64,000 nt of DNA from assembly GCF_900232865.1 (NCBI RefSeq), contig NZ_OCTS01000007.1:1-64000 (forward strand), written 5' to 3'. Within the stretch, counting starts at the first letter, position 1. The number at the start of each line of letters is the position of its first letter. The stretch is from Corynebacterium dentalis (GTDB taxonomy: Bacteria; Actinomycetota; Actinomycetes; Mycobacteriales; Mycobacteriaceae). This document shows, piece by piece, positions 18,222 through 29,380 of this stretch. The notes under the pieces were generated by a model. The model saw nothing but the letters and a program-made list of their open reading frames with translations, was not told where the DNA came from and did no database searches. The translations under genes were made by a program, and so were the position numbers.

Positions 18222-18842
18222 TCAAGGCTTCGGCGTGATGGACCAGACCGCATTGTATGGGGTCTGGTCCCCATTGCTATCTAGGCCAATGAGCATGGAG
18301 TGAATCTCCACCACAGCCACCTGCGGGGTGGTGTTGTCTTCAGCAGTTCGTTCAGATTCTAGCTTGACGGTTACTTCCTGCGCCTCGTCAGCAGCGAAGT
18401 ACTTCTCCGTATTCGCACCCGGATCGTCGAAGATTTGCAGCATCGCCCAGTCATGGTCGTAGACGTCCTTGGGCAGCTTCAGCGTGAACTCCTTCGCGCC
18501 CTGCAAATCCAGTTCGAATGGCTGACCCTCTTGCTGCTGGCAGTCTGCGTCGTCGATCTCGCACGCGCTATACGGCGCGATCTCGGTTTCCTGCCCGTTG
18601 ACCACAGCGGTGATCCGTTGCTCGGAAGGCAGCGTCTCCACGTGCCCGTCCTTCCACCGGTTGTAGCCGACCACTGCGGCAACCACCACAGCGACCATCG
18701 CAACCAAGGCCAGCACGGTCAGCAATTGCCGGCGCTGTGCCTTCCGTCGTTTCTGCTTCTTCGAGAGCTTCTTCGGCGCTGCCGCATCCGGGTTCGGCTT
18801 TTCGTTGTTGGTGCTCGCGGAGTCTTCAGTCACGCCCTTCAT
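18222..18842 (-). CDS. DUF2771-like membrane-anchored protein
   Basis: A 206-residue protein with a disordered charged N-terminus (Lys/Arg-rich to residue 37), one membrane helix (about 39-60) and an extracytoplasmic domain with one cysteine pair (CEIDDADC). The layout matches the DUF2771 family of mycolata, function unknown. It lies 16 bases after the glutaminyl cyclase-like gene on the same strand, so the two are probably one operon at the cell envelope. Its 3' end is five bases from the convergent cold-shock gene. Confidence 0.75.
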   Translation of the reverse strand: MKGVTEDSASTNNEKPNPDAAAPKKLSKKQKRRKAQRRQLLTVLALVAMVAVVVAAVVGYNRWKDGHVETLPSEQRITAVVNGQETEIAPYSACEIDDADCQQQEGQPFELDLQGAKEFTLKLPKDVYDHDWAMLQIFDDPGANTEKYFAADEAQEVTVKLESERTAEDNTTPQVAVVEIHSMLIGLDSNGDQTPYNAVWSITPKP

Positions 18843-18858
18843 GCTAGGACACGGACGT

Positions 18859-19692
18859 TCAGAAGCGAACTTCGTACGCGGTGTCCCAATACTTGCCGGT
18901 CAGCAGATAGTGGTCCGTACCTGGGATTTTTGCAATGCCGTTGAGCACGTCCGCACCGGGGCGATCGGCGGCGGGAAAAGCGTCTACGGTGTCTATCATT
19001 TCGGTGACTTCGCCGGAAGATGGGTCAATCTTGTAGATCAGGTCTGTCTGCCACACATTGGCAAACACTGAACCGTCGTCAGCGCACTCCAGCTCATTGA
19101 GCTGCGAGGTGGCCTCGCCGCCGAGGGTGACATCGACAGTTCCCGTGGGCGCGAAAGTTTCTGGATCGCGGAACGTCAGGGTTCCGGAACCGTTGGACAT
19201 GACGAGTTGCTCGTCGGTGGAGCATATGCCCCACCCTTCGCCCTCGTAGTTCACCGTGCCCTTTTCCTCGAGGGTTTCTAGGTCTCGACGAAAAGCCGTG
19301 CCCTTTTTCCACGTCAATTGCCAGACATCATCGCCATGAATTGTGATGCCTTCGCCGAAGTACTCGCTATCCAGCTTCTGGGAATCACTCTGCTGATTAT
19401 CCAGTGTGGTGCGATAGATCCGCGACTCTCCGTACATTCCCGTACCCACCACCAGCGTTCCGTCCGGGGCCATTTCCACGCCTTGCGTAAACGAGCTGGC
19501 ATCCCACGGGTGTTCGGCCACGATCTCCGGAGTAGAAACCGGTACGGCAGGCTCCGACGCGCCAGAGGAGGGTTGATCGCTGGAACCCCCGGGCGAGGCG
19601 TCTCCGCAGCCGCTTGCACCCACGGTGACCACCGATGCGAGGGCAAGAGTCGCGATTGTTCGAGCAAGGCCAGAGGACGTCACAGACAACAT
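18859..19692 (-). CDS. Glutaminyl-peptide cyclotransferase family lipoprotein
   Basis: A 277-residue exported protein. The N-terminus is a signal peptide ending ASGC, so cysteine 29 probably carries lipid, although the lipobox has alanine at -3. The body is a five-bladed propeller of the plant-type glutamine cyclotransferase family (FTQGVEMAPDGTLVVGTGMYGES, and GWGICSTDEQLVMSNGSGTL). Such enzymes convert N-terminal glutamine to pyroglutamate. Its ATG has CACTAT seven bases upstream and no ribosome binding site, fitting a leaderless mRNA. Confidence 0.85.
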   Translation of the reverse strand: MLSVTSSGLARTIATLALASVVTVGASGCGDASPGGSSDQPSSGASEPAVPVSTPEIVAEHPWDASSFTQGVEMAPDGTLVVGTGMYGESRIYRTTLDNQQSDSQKLDSEYFGEGITIHGDDVWQLTWKKGTAFRRDLETLEEKGTVNYEGEGWGICSTDEQLVMSNGSGTLTFRDPETFAPTGTVDVTLGGEATSQLNELECADDGSVFANVWQTDLIYKIDPSSGEVTEMIDTVDAFPAADRPGADVLNGIAKIPGTDHYLLTGKYWDTAYEVRF

Positions 19693-19731
19693 GTGACCAA
19701 TAGTGCCTTATCGATAGGCATAATAGGGTGC
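19693..19731. promoter_or_regulatory. Compact divergent leaderless promoters
   Basis: Only 39 bases separate two divergent starts. On the plus strand CATAAT (19719-19724) ends seven bases before the GTG at 19732. On the minus strand CACTAT ends seven bases before the ATG at 19692. Neither has a ribosome binding site. Both spacings fit leaderless transcription. Confidence 0.5.
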
Positions 19732-20469
19732 GTGAGTAGACAGCAATCCAGAAAAACTAAGGCAGACCCCATCCTCTTTAGCCAGCAAGCGGTGGACATT
19801 GCCTTGGAAGCGCTGGGGGAAATTGCTGACGACCCAGCAAGCCTGGGGGAGCACATCGGCGCGTCAAAGGTGGGCGAGCTGGTAATTCATCGCTTCCTCA
19901 GCCAAGCACCCGGATATAAGGGATGGGAGTGGATCGCAGCGCTGGCCAGCGTGCCAGGTTCCGGAGCCATCACCGTCAACGAAGTGGGCCTGCAGGCGGG
20001 AAAGAAAGCCACTCGGGCACCGGAGTGGATTCCCTACGAGGATCGCGTACGTCCGGGGGATCTGGGCCCTGGCGATACTTTGCCGCCGCGCGTGGATGAC
20101 GAGCGCCTGACGTCGTGGAAAGACCTGGGCAACAACGATGGGTTCCCACGCAACCCATCGGCTCCACAAACTTTGTCGCAACGGGGTTTGAATGAAGCCC
20201 TACAACGTTGGCGCACGGGGGCTTTTGGCCCTAACAGCGAATTTGCGGAGCTGGCACCGATGATGTGTCGCACCTGCGCGTTCTACCTGCCGTTCGGCAA
20301 CGAGGAATCGAACTTCGGCGTGTGCAGCAATGAATTTTCCGCCGACGGACGAGTAGTGCACGCCACCTACGGTTGCGGTGGGCACGCAGAGACAAAGGAC
20401 GATACGGAGATCGCGAGCACGCGAGCCTACGGCGCATTCGACGACGAAGGCATCCAGCGGTTCAGCTAG
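19732..20469 (+). CDS. DUF3027-like protein
   Basis: A 245-residue soluble protein from a GTG start preceded by CATAAT and no ribosome binding site. It resembles the DUF3027 family of actinobacteria. The C-terminal third has a cysteine set CRTC (about residue 181) and later C and H residues (VCSNEF, YGCGGHAE), which could bind a metal. Longer in-frame starts upstream run back into the divergent gene and are not credible. Function unknown. Confidence 0.8.
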   Translation: MSRQQSRKTKADPILFSQQAVDIALEALGEIADDPASLGEHIGASKVGELVIHRFLSQAPGYKGWEWIAALASVPGSGAITVNEVGLQAGKKATRAPEWIPYEDRVRPGDLGPGDTLPPRVDDERLTSWKDLGNNDGFPRNPSAPQTLSQRGLNEALQRWRTGAFGPNSEFAELAPMMCRTCAFYLPFGNEESNFGVCSNEFSADGRVVHATYGCGGHAETKDDTEIASTRAYGAFDDEGIQRFS

Positions 20470-20606
20470 AACTTAGTGTCCTGTTCGGCGAGGCTAACCC
20501 CCGTCGGGGTGGCACACGGTTGTAAAAACTCATTGTTTAATGGGAATCTCTATCTGTTCCATCTGTGACGTTTCGCCGTTCCCATACAAAGTAAGGTCTT
20601 AACACC

Positions 20607-22151
20607 TTGGCTGAGCCAGATTCTACGACCACGCCCGCCTCCGCGACTGAGCCCACTCCAACGACTAAGCCCACTCCAACGACTAAGCCCGACTCATCGT
20701 CCGCCAGTCCCACTAAGTTCGGCGCTTTCGACCGTTATTTCCACATCTCCGAGCGCGGCTCCACCTTCGCCACGGAAATCCGCGCTGGCGTGGTTACCTT
20801 CTTCGCGATGGCATACATCGTAGTGCTCAACCCTCTGATCCTGGGCACCGGCGCGGATGTCAATGGTGACGTGCTGGGTGGCTCTCGCGTAGCGGCGGCC
20901 ACTGCCTTCGCCGCGGGTGTGATGACCATTTTGTTCGGCGTGATCGCCAAGTACCCATTCGGTATTGCCACGGGCTTGGGCATCAACACGCTGGTGGCTG
21001 TGACCTTCGTAGCCACCGAGGGGCTGACCTGGCCGGAGGCCATGGGCTTGGTGGTGATCAATGGCCTGGTCATCGTGGCTTTGGCGCTGACCGGCTTCCG
21101 CGAGGCCGTATTTAACTCCATTCCTTCGTCACTGAAGGCCGCCATCGGCGTGGGCATTGGTTTGTTCATCGCGATGATTGGCCTGGTGGACGCAGGCTTT
21201 GTCCGTCGAATCCCGGATGCAGCACAAACCACCGTGCCGGTCGGCCTGGGCATCAACGGCTCGTTGGCTTCTTGGCCGACGTTCGTATTCGTGATCGGCC
21301 TGATCATTTGCGGCACGATGGTTGTCCGAAACGTCCGCGGCGGCCTGTTCATCGGCATCGTGTTGACAACTATCATCGCCATGATCGTGGAAGCGATTAC
21401 CGGCGCGGGCCCTTCCTTTAAGGACGGCGAGCCCAACCCCGCCGGATGGAATCTCGCTGTTCCATCTATCCCGGACAGCCTGGGTGGAATGCCGGACTTG
21501 TCCTTGCTGGGTGCGGTGGATCTGCTGGGCGCGTTCAGTCGCGTCGGCGTGCTGGCCGCGACCTTGCTGCTGTTCACCCTGGTTCTGGCGAACTTTTTCG
21601 ATGCGATGGGCACCATGACGGCGCTGGGCAAGCAGGCGAAGTTGATGGATGAGCAGGATCGCCTCCCCGGCTTGAAGAAGGCGCTGGTCGTGGAAGGCAT
21701 AGGTGCTGTAGTGGGTGGTGCGTCCTCCGCGTCCTCGAACACTGTGTACGTGGATTCTGCTGCAGGCATCGCCGATGGCGCTCGCACCGGCTTGGCCAAC
21801 GTGGTCACCGGCGTGCTGTTCCTGCTGGCCATGTTCCTCACGCCTCTCTATGAGGTGGTGCCTATTGAGGCCGCCGCTCCTGTGCTGGTCATCGTGGGTG
21901 CAATGATGATGGCGCAGATCACCGAGATCGACTTCTCCTCCTTCCACGTGGCCCTGCCCGCGTTTTTGACCATCGTGATCATGCCGTTTACCTACTCCAT
22001 CGCCAACGGCATTGGCGTGGGCTTTGTGGCCTACGTGCTGATGGGCTTGGTGGCGGGCAACGGCAAGAAGATCCACCCGCTGCTGTACGTGGTGGCCGCG
22101 CTGTTCGTGATCTACTTCGCCGTCGATCCGGTGATGGACGCGCTGCAGTAA
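20607..22151 (+). CDS. NCS2-family purine permease (AzgA-like)
   Basis: A 514-residue membrane protein with about twelve to fourteen helices. The start of the core reads FAMAYIVVLNP, and GLGINTLVAVTF and VGGASSASSNTVYVDSAAGIADGARTG are typical of AzgA-type guanine/hypoxanthine/adenine transporters. The start is TTG at 20607. The first about 35 residues are Pro/Thr-rich with a near-duplicate tract (TEPTPTTKPTPTTKP). Expected to import purine bases with protons. It stands 10 bases before the methyltransferase gene. Confidence 0.88.
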   Translation: MAEPDSTTTPASATEPTPTTKPTPTTKPDSSSASPTKFGAFDRYFHISERGSTFATEIRAGVVTFFAMAYIVVLNPLILGTGADVNGDVLGGSRVAAATAFAAGVMTILFGVIAKYPFGIATGLGINTLVAVTFVATEGLTWPEAMGLVVINGLVIVALALTGFREAVFNSIPSSLKAAIGVGIGLFIAMIGLVDAGFVRRIPDAAQTTVPVGLGINGSLASWPTFVFVIGLIICGTMVVRNVRGGLFIGIVLTTIIAMIVEAITGAGPSFKDGEPNPAGWNLAVPSIPDSLGGMPDLSLLGAVDLLGAFSRVGVLAATLLLFTLVLANFFDAMGTMTALGKQAKLMDEQDRLPGLKKALVVEGIGAVVGGASSASSNTVYVDSAAGIADGARTGLANVVTGVLFLLAMFLTPLYEVVPIEAAAPVLVIVGAMMMAQITEIDFSSFHVALPAFLTIVIMPFTYSIANGIGVGFVAYVLMGLVAGNGKKIHPLLYVVAALFVIYFAVDPVMDALQ

Positions 22152-22161
22152 CCTGCTATTC

Positions 22162-23163
22162 ATGACCGACGAACCATCCAGCACTGCTTCGGTTGCCACC
22201 CAGTTATCTGCTGGTGTGGCACAGCCGATGTCCATCGATGACCCCGCCGATCCGCGCCTCGATGATGTCCGTCACCTCAACTCCTCCGATTCACGCCCTG
22301 ACCTGCCCGGCGGCAAGGGCTTCGTGATCGCGGAGGGCACGCTGGTTGTGCCCCGCCTGCTGACCTCGCGTTACCCGGTGCGGTGCGTGGTCGGTTTTCC
22401 GGAAAAGTTGCGGATTCTTCTCGATGCCACCTCGCCCGATTCCGCGCATTTCCATCCTGATCTGGCAGAAAACCTTTCCGGGGTTCCCTTGTACGCCGTC
22501 AGCCGGGAGACTCTTCGCGAGGTCGCCGGCTTCGATATGCACCGCGGGCTCGTGGCTGCGGCGGATCGGGTAGAAGAATCTAGCGTCACTGAAGTCTTGG
22601 ATCAAATTGATGCCGACCACGACAATAGCTCTGCTGATCCCCACGTGATCTGTGTGCTCGAAGGCGTGGGGGATCACGAGAATATCGGATCCATCTTCCG
22701 CAATGCCGCAGGCCTAGGCGTGCGTGCGGTGCTGTTTGGCGCTGGCACTGCGGACCCGCTGTATCGGCGCAGTGTGCGGGTCAGCATGGGGCATGTGCTC
22801 GGCGTTCCCTTTGCGCGCTTTCCCGGGACGCCCACCACCTGGCAGCGAGACCTCACTGAGCTGCAAGAGCGGGGATACACCGTGGTGGCTCTCACTCCGA
22901 ACACGGACAATGACTTGGCGAGTATCGTGCGTGGCGTCGGGAAAGAAGACGGTACACACACCCATCGCAACAAGGTGGCCATCATGGTGGGGGCGGAAGG
23001 ACCCGGCCTCACCGAACATGCCATGCGGGCGGCGGACGTGCGCGCCAAAATCCCGATGCAGCCGGGCACGGACTCGCTGAACGTAGCTACGGCGGCGGCC
23101 ATCGGATTCTATGCGGCCAGCGAGGCCCTACGTACCTCAAATAACAGCAACGAAGGACACTGA
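22162..23163 (+). CDS. SpoU/TrmH-family RNA methyltransferase
   Basis: A 333-residue protein. The last 160 residues form the knotted SPOUT domain with NIGSIFRNAAGLGVRAV, MVGAEGPGLTEHAM and MQPGTDSLNVATAAAIGFY, which are motifs 1 to 3 of 2'-O-ribose methyltransferases. The first 150 residues hold a substrate-binding-like domain. The target, tRNA or 23S rRNA, cannot be told. The following thiD gene starts two bases after its stop. Confidence 0.9.
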   Translation: MTDEPSSTASVATQLSAGVAQPMSIDDPADPRLDDVRHLNSSDSRPDLPGGKGFVIAEGTLVVPRLLTSRYPVRCVVGFPEKLRILLDATSPDSAHFHPDLAENLSGVPLYAVSRETLREVAGFDMHRGLVAAADRVEESSVTEVLDQIDADHDNSSADPHVICVLEGVGDHENIGSIFRNAAGLGVRAVLFGAGTADPLYRRSVRVSMGHVLGVPFARFPGTPTTWQRDLTELQERGYTVVALTPNTDNDLASIVRGVGKEDGTHTHRNKVAIMVGAEGPGLTEHAMRAADVRAKIPMQPGTDSLNVATAAAIGFYAASEALRTSNNSNEGH

Positions 23164-23165
23164 TC

Positions 23166-23999
23166 ATGGACACAATTCCCCGCGTACTATCGATCGCCGG
23201 CACCGACCCTACGGGTGGAGCGGGCGTACAGGCGGACCTGAAATCCATCGGTGCCGCTGGTGGTTACGGCATGGCGGTAGTGACGGCGCTGGTGGCGCAG
23301 AATACTCAGGGCGTGCGAGAAATCCACACCCCGCCGCAGTCCTTCCTGGACGCTCAGCTGCAGTCTGTGTTCGATGACGTGCAGGTGGATGCGATCAAGA
23401 TCGGTATGCTCGGCGACGTGGAAACCACAGAGACCGTGGCCAACTGGTTGCTGCGCGTGGGCGTGCCCGTGGTGGTGCTGGACCCAGTAATGGTCGCGAC
23501 CAGCGGAGATAGGATGCTCTCCGAGGAGGCAGAGCAGGCCGTGCGGGAGCTCACGCGTTTGGCCACCGTGGTAACCCCCAACTTGCCCGAGCTGGCGATG
23601 TTGGTGGGAGAGCCCGTGGCCACCACCGTGCGCCAAGCTGTGGAGCAGGCGCAGCGCTTTGCGAAAGAGATGAACGTAAGCGTGCTGGCCAAGGGCGGGC
23701 ACTTGAGCTCCAGCCAAGCGGACAATGCGCTGGTTACCCCGGCGGGCGAGGTCTTCAACGTGGCCGTGGAGCGCGTGGAGACAAAGAATACGCACGGCAC
23801 GGGCTGCTCGCTGTCCTCGGCGCTGGCGACGCGCCTGGCTGCGGGAGATTCTCCGCAGCGCGCCGTGGAATGGGCTAGCGAATGGCTACGTGAGGCCATC
23901 GAATACGCCGATGACCTGCACGTGGGCCAGGGCAACGGTCCAGTGGATCACTTCCACCGGCTGCGTCGCCTGGCGCGCAGCAACGGCGGTGACATCTAG
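23166..23999 (+). CDS. thiD: Hydroxymethylpyrimidine/phosphomethylpyrimidine kinase
   Basis: A 277-residue ribokinase-fold enzyme of the thiamine pathway that phosphorylates HMP and HMP-P. It carries IAGTDPTGGAGVQADLK at the start and the anion-hole NTHGTGCSLSSALA near residue 215. No thiamine riboswitch or other thi gene is adjacent. It is translationally close to the methyltransferase gene. The family sometimes also phosphorylates pyridoxal, so a salvage role is possible. Confidence 0.92.
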   Translation: MDTIPRVLSIAGTDPTGGAGVQADLKSIGAAGGYGMAVVTALVAQNTQGVREIHTPPQSFLDAQLQSVFDDVQVDAIKIGMLGDVETTETVANWLLRVGVPVVVLDPVMVATSGDRMLSEEAEQAVRELTRLATVVTPNLPELAMLVGEPVATTVRQAVEQAQRFAKEMNVSVLAKGGHLSSSQADNALVTPAGEVFNVAVERVETKNTHGTGCSLSSALATRLAAGDSPQRAVEWASEWLREAIEYADDLHVGQGNGPVDHFHRLRRLARSNGGDI

Positions 24000-24045
24000 C
24001 CCGTACAGATCCCGCGCGCAGATCTCGTGCAGGGATCCGCGCCAG

Positions 24046-24996
24046 CTACTTGTCGCGCTTTGCGCGAGGAGGAGTGGGGCGGTCCACATTCCGCGCCCGC
24101 TTGCGCACTTCGTCGCCGATCTTGCCCGCCAGCGAGCCGAGTTTCTTCGTCCCCGTGCTGACTGCCCGGCCCGTGGACTTCACGATGTCCTTGGCCAGCT
24201 GCTTGTTGCTGGTCTCCGCGCCGGGAGCAGTGGTGCGGGCTTCGGAGTAATCGTCGTAGCCCTGCTCGTCGGAGAACACGGACACCTTGTCCACTGCGGG
24301 CCGCACGTGGCGATCCGTAGTCTCTGACTTCGCCTCGGGGCGGCCGTCGATGGCAAAGGCACTCACCGGCACGGCCAACTGGGAATCAGACAGTGCAAAG
24401 CCGAGCCACTCTGCTTCCGCAGCGTGAGCCAGTTCCGCGGGAATGAACGGCAACTGAATGCCCGTCGCCGGAGTGTTGCCGGCCCAGTAGGAGCTTTCGA
24501 AGGCGTAGGGCAGGCCTTGATCTTCAAAGACGATCTCGCGCGTAGCGGAGAATGCCCTCTTGAGGGTGCCGCCGGACCAGTGTGCGAAGGCGCCGTATTC
24601 AGCGGTGATGGGGTTGTCTACCTCGTCCACAGTCGTGGGAGAGCCCGCGCCGTCCGCCTGCCCCGCATCAGCTGATACCGCTACTGCATAGACATCCGCG
24701 GCGCTGACCAGGGAGCGGAAACGCTCGGGGATCTCGGAGATCTTCGGCATGTCCGTGAACACCGACTGCACCACGGACAGCTCCGGGTAGCCACCGATGT
24801 AGAACTCGTCAGTGCCGGGAGGGGCGCTGCGGGACATGTCGAAATCGCCGATATGTGTCAGAGGCCACGAGGGGTTGTACTGCGCCAAGTACTTGCGCGC
24901 GAAGCCCCGATCCGGCTGCGGTTCAGCCTCCAGCACCGTGCGTGGCTGGGCTGCGGAAATAAACCAGAGTGTCACCAGGGTTTTTTGAGCCTGCAT
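24046..24996 (-). CDS. Conserved actinobacterial protein (DUF6928-like)
   Basis: A 316-residue protein starting 12 bases after the sepH stop, likely cotranscribed with it. The opening MQAQKTLVTLWFISAAQPRTVLE and the segments FYIGGYPELSVVQS and FAHWSGGTLKRAFSA look like a conserved actinobacterial family (DUF6928). The last 90 residues are charged and low complexity, ending in a basic tail. No catalytic motif recognised. Function unknown. Confidence 0.7.
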   Translation of the reverse strand: MQAQKTLVTLWFISAAQPRTVLEAEPQPDRGFARKYLAQYNPSWPLTHIGDFDMSRSAPPGTDEFYIGGYPELSVVQSVFTDMPKISEIPERFRSLVSAADVYAVAVSADAGQADGAGSPTTVDEVDNPITAEYGAFAHWSGGTLKRAFSATREIVFEDQGLPYAFESSYWAGNTPATGIQLPFIPAELAHAAEAEWLGFALSDSQLAVPVSAFAIDGRPEAKSETTDRHVRPAVDKVSVFSDEQGYDDYSEARTTAPGAETSNKQLAKDIVKSTGRAVSTGTKKLGSLAGKIGDEVRKRARNVDRPTPPRAKRDK

Positions 24997-25008
24997 GACA
25001 GTGTCCGC

Positions 25009-26217
25009 CTACTTCTTCTTCCGTGGGTTGGTGCGCACACCCAGCAGCACGTCTTCCCAGTGCGGGGTGACGGCCTTGCGCTTGCGCTTGGTCTTGCGAT
25101 CGTCCTGCTCATCGGAAGGGTGCAACAGGAAGTCTTCGCCTTCGCGATCCTCGCCGCTGTTATCCCGTTGGCCGCCGCGGCCGCCCTGGGGGTTGCGCGG
25201 GTTGCCGTTATCGTCGTACTCGTCGTATTCGGAGAAGTCGTCCTCGTCCGGATCAGAGCCCAGAAGCGGAGTCACTGCAGAGATGCGACGCACCGGCTGG
25301 CCATAGCGCGGATCGATGAGATCGCTGGCCACGGAGTTCAGTGGGTGAGCCAGAGATGGAGCAGAGGTGGATTCTTCGAACAGGAACTCCGCCTCGTGGG
25401 CAGCCACCTGACCTGCAGCTTCCTTCTCCCACCGCACTGCAATGACCCACCGGCGGGACGGGTCCTGGTAGGCCACCCACTCGGTATCGCTGACAGTGGA
25501 TCCGCGCGCAGCCAACGCCGTGGCCAGCACCTCCCACAGGGTTTGCTTCGACGGACCTTCGCCCGTCACAGGGTGCGAGGCTCGCGCCAGCTCTGCGATG
25601 CGCGCCCGCTCCTGCAGGATTGGCCACGCGTAGGGCTCGATGCGCGCCTCGTCCGTATCAGCCTCCTGCGCCAGCTCAGCGATGGACGCACCGTGTCGCA
25701 CGCGGTCCTGGATGGTGCGCGGGCTCATGTTGATGCGGATGCGGTGCCGTCTTTTCTTATCGACGTCATGCTGGGCCACCACACCACTATTGGACCAGTC
25801 GGCCCGCTTGTTCTCTGGCTCTGCGTCACCGGTTACAGGGCTGGATTTAGCGTCAGATTCAGTCGTGGCATCGTCGGAACTGGAATCGCTCGTGTCTTCT
25901 GCATCGGAAGCGCTTGCCACAAGCTGGGACACGGTGGCCTCTGGCTCGTCAGCAGCAGCCGCAGAATCCTCCGTATCTTCCTGCTCTGAGGCTGGTTGCA
26001 CAGCAGAAACAGACGTAAGGTGCCCACCCGTGTCGGCCGAGCTGACAGAAGGCAGAGTAGGTACGTCCTCAGAGCTGGATGGCTCGGGGTTGGCGTCGGA
26101 AAGAAGAGAACATAACTCCTCGGTCACCGGCAGGAAGAAATCCTCGCCGGATTCCACCCCGCGAAGGACCAAAGAGGCGGAATCGCTCTCGGCAAGGATC
26201 AGCTTGAGCTCCTGCAA
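25009..26217 (-). CDS. sepH: Septation protein SepH
   Basis: A 402-residue cell-division protein. In Streptomyces and mycobacteria SepH binds FtsZ and promotes its assembly. Residues 1-55 (QELKLILAESDSASLVLRG) start the DUF3071 domain. A helix-turn-helix region follows after a long acidic, Ser-rich insert (RTIQDRVRHGASIAELAQEA, about residues 180-200), and a charged C-terminal linker ends in a basic patch. The TTG at 26217 is preceded by a perfect AGGAGG six bases away and gives the family-typical N-terminus. An ATG 20 codons upstream would add non-family residues. Confidence 0.9.
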   Translation of the reverse strand: MQELKLILAESDSASLVLRGVESGEDFFLPVTEELCSLLSDANPEPSSSEDVPTLPSVSSADTGGHLTSVSAVQPASEQEDTEDSAAAADEPEATVSQLVASASDAEDTSDSSSDDATTESDAKSSPVTGDAEPENKRADWSNSGVVAQHDVDKKRRHRIRINMSPRTIQDRVRHGASIAELAQEADTDEARIEPYAWPILQERARIAELARASHPVTGEGPSKQTLWEVLATALAARGSTVSDTEWVAYQDPSRRWVIAVRWEKEAAGQVAAHEAEFLFEESTSAPSLAHPLNSVASDLIDPRYGQPVRRISAVTPLLGSDPDEDDFSEYDEYDDNGNPRNPQGGRGGQRDNSGEDREGEDFLLHPSDEQDDRKTKRKRKAVTPHWEDVLLGVRTNPRKKK

Positions 26218-26278
26218 CGGGGGCCTCCTAGGGAAAGTTTTCAGTGGTGGGTATTTGCTACAGCCTAGTAAACGCACA

Positions 26279-26315
26279 ACGCGCGGCGTGGGAACAAGCG
26301 TCCCGCACCGCGCGT
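26279..26315 (-). terminator. Probable terminator of serC
   Basis: ACGCGCGG and CCGCGCGT pair, continuing with GGGA against TCCC, around the loop ACAAGCG. A short T tract follows on the minus strand. It lies between the serC stop and the sepH start. Confidence 0.6.
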
Positions 26316-26334
26316 CGTAAGTCTCAAGAAAAAC

Positions 26335-27915
<1,581 letters not shown>

Positions 27916-29196
27916 ATGGCTACCGAAAATCCAGACAAGGCCGTCCTCCACTACCCCGGTGGCGAGTACGAAATGGACATCGTCCGTGCAACCGAAGGAA
28001 ACGACGGTGTCGCACTGGGCAAGATGCTGGCTGAAACCGGCCTGACCACGCTGGACCCCGGCTACGTCAACACGGGTTCCACCAAGTCCGAGATCACCTA
28101 CATCGACGGCGGCGAAGGCATCCTGCGCTACCGCGGATACGACATCGCGGACCTGGCCAACAAGGCCACCTTCAACGAGGTCTCCTACCTGCTGATCAAC
28201 GGCGAACTGCCAAGCTCCGAAGAGCTGGAAGACTTCAACACCAACATCCGCAAGCACACCCTGCTGGATGAGGACTTCAAGTCCCAGTTCCGCGTATTCC
28301 CACGCGACGCTCACCCAATGAGCGTGCTGGCATCCTCCCTGAACATCCTGTCCACCTACTACCAGGACAGCCTGGACCCACTGGACAAGGACAACCAGAA
28401 GCTCAACACCTACCGCCTCATGGCAAAGGTGCCAATGCTTGCCGCATACGCATACCGCGCATCCAAGGGTAAGCCATACATGTACCCAGACAACGGTCTG
28501 AATGCGCGCGAGAACTTCCTGCGCAACATGTTCGGCTACCCAACCGAGGAATTCGAGCAGGACCCAGTCCTGACCCGCGCCCTGGACAAGTTGCTCATCC
28601 TGCACGCAGACCACGAGCAGAACTGCTCCACCTCCACCGTGCGCATGGTCGGATCTTCCCAGGCCAACATGTTCGTCTCCATCGCCGCAGGCATCAACGC
28701 CCTGTCCGGCCCACTGCACGGTGGCGCCAACCAGGCCGTTCTGGAGATGCTGGAGGAAATCCACAACAACGGTGGCGATGCAACCGACTTCATGAACCGC
28801 GTGAAGAACAAGGAGCCAGGCGTCAAGCTCATGGGCTTCGGACACCGCGTGTACAAGAACTACGACCCACGCGCTGCCATCGTCAAGGAATCCGCACACG
28901 AGATCCTCGAGCACCTCGGTGGCGACCACCTGCTGGACCTGGCCATGAAGCTGGAAGAGATCGCGCTGGCTGATGACTACTTCATCGACCGCAAGCTCTA
29001 CCCGAACGTGGACTTCTACACCGGCCTGATTTACCGCGCCATGGGCTTCCCAACCGACTTCTTCACCGTCCTGTTCGCCATGGGCCGTCTGCCAGGCTGG
29101 ATCGCTCACTACCTGGAGCAGGTCAACGATCCAACCGCGAAGATCAACCGTCCTCGCCAGATCTACACCGGATACCCAGAGCGCAAGCTGCCTTAA
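27916..29196 (+). CDS. gltA: Citrate synthase
   Basis: A 426-residue type II citrate synthase, the entry enzyme of the TCA cycle condensing oxaloacetate and acetyl-CoA. Active-site segments are present: HADHEQNCSTSTVRMVGS, GPLHGGANQAVLEML and MGFGHRVYKNYDPRA, plus the KVDFYTG-like NVDFYTGLIYRAMG near the end. Of two close in-frame ATGs, the one at 27916 has GAAAGG at good spacing; the one at 27910 does not. Length is normal. Confidence 0.97.
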   Translation: MATENPDKAVLHYPGGEYEMDIVRATEGNDGVALGKMLAETGLTTLDPGYVNTGSTKSEITYIDGGEGILRYRGYDIADLANKATFNEVSYLLINGELPSSEELEDFNTNIRKHTLLDEDFKSQFRVFPRDAHPMSVLASSLNILSTYYQDSLDPLDKDNQKLNTYRLMAKVPMLAAYAYRASKGKPYMYPDNGLNARENFLRNMFGYPTEEFEQDPVLTRALDKLLILHADHEQNCSTSTVRMVGSSQANMFVSIAAGINALSGPLHGGANQAVLEMLEEIHNNGGDATDFMNRVKNKEPGVKLMGFGHRVYKNYDPRAAIVKESAHEILEHLGGDHLLDLAMKLEEIALADDYFIDRKLYPNVDFYTGLIYRAMGFPTDFFTVLFAMGRLPGWIAHYLEQVNDPTAKINRPRQIYTGYPERKLP

Positions 29197-29301
29197 TTCT
29201 TCGGTGGCTTGAGCCTGACTGGTTCGGCTGACCTGGCTGATTCGGGTGATTGAACTGGCCTGATGGGCTACTTCGATACCGTGAAATTCGGCTGAAAACG
29301 T

Positions 29302-29354
29302 AAGTCCCGCTGCTCCCTTCTGCATTAAGTTGCAAGGGGAGAGCGGGACTTTTT
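29302..29354 (+). terminator. gltA terminator
   Basis: Arms AGTCCCGCT and AGCGGGACT, extended by CTCCC against GGGAG, enclose an A/T-rich loop and are followed by TTTTTG. Strong intrinsic terminator. Confidence 0.85.
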
Positions 29355-29380
29355 GTTACCCTTGATGGGATTCGTGTTCA

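Noticed and set aside
21129..22235. Long His/Gln-rich open frame opposite the NCS2 permease
   Set aside because: Composition is the usual complement of a hydrophobic coding strand; it overlaps two certain genes.
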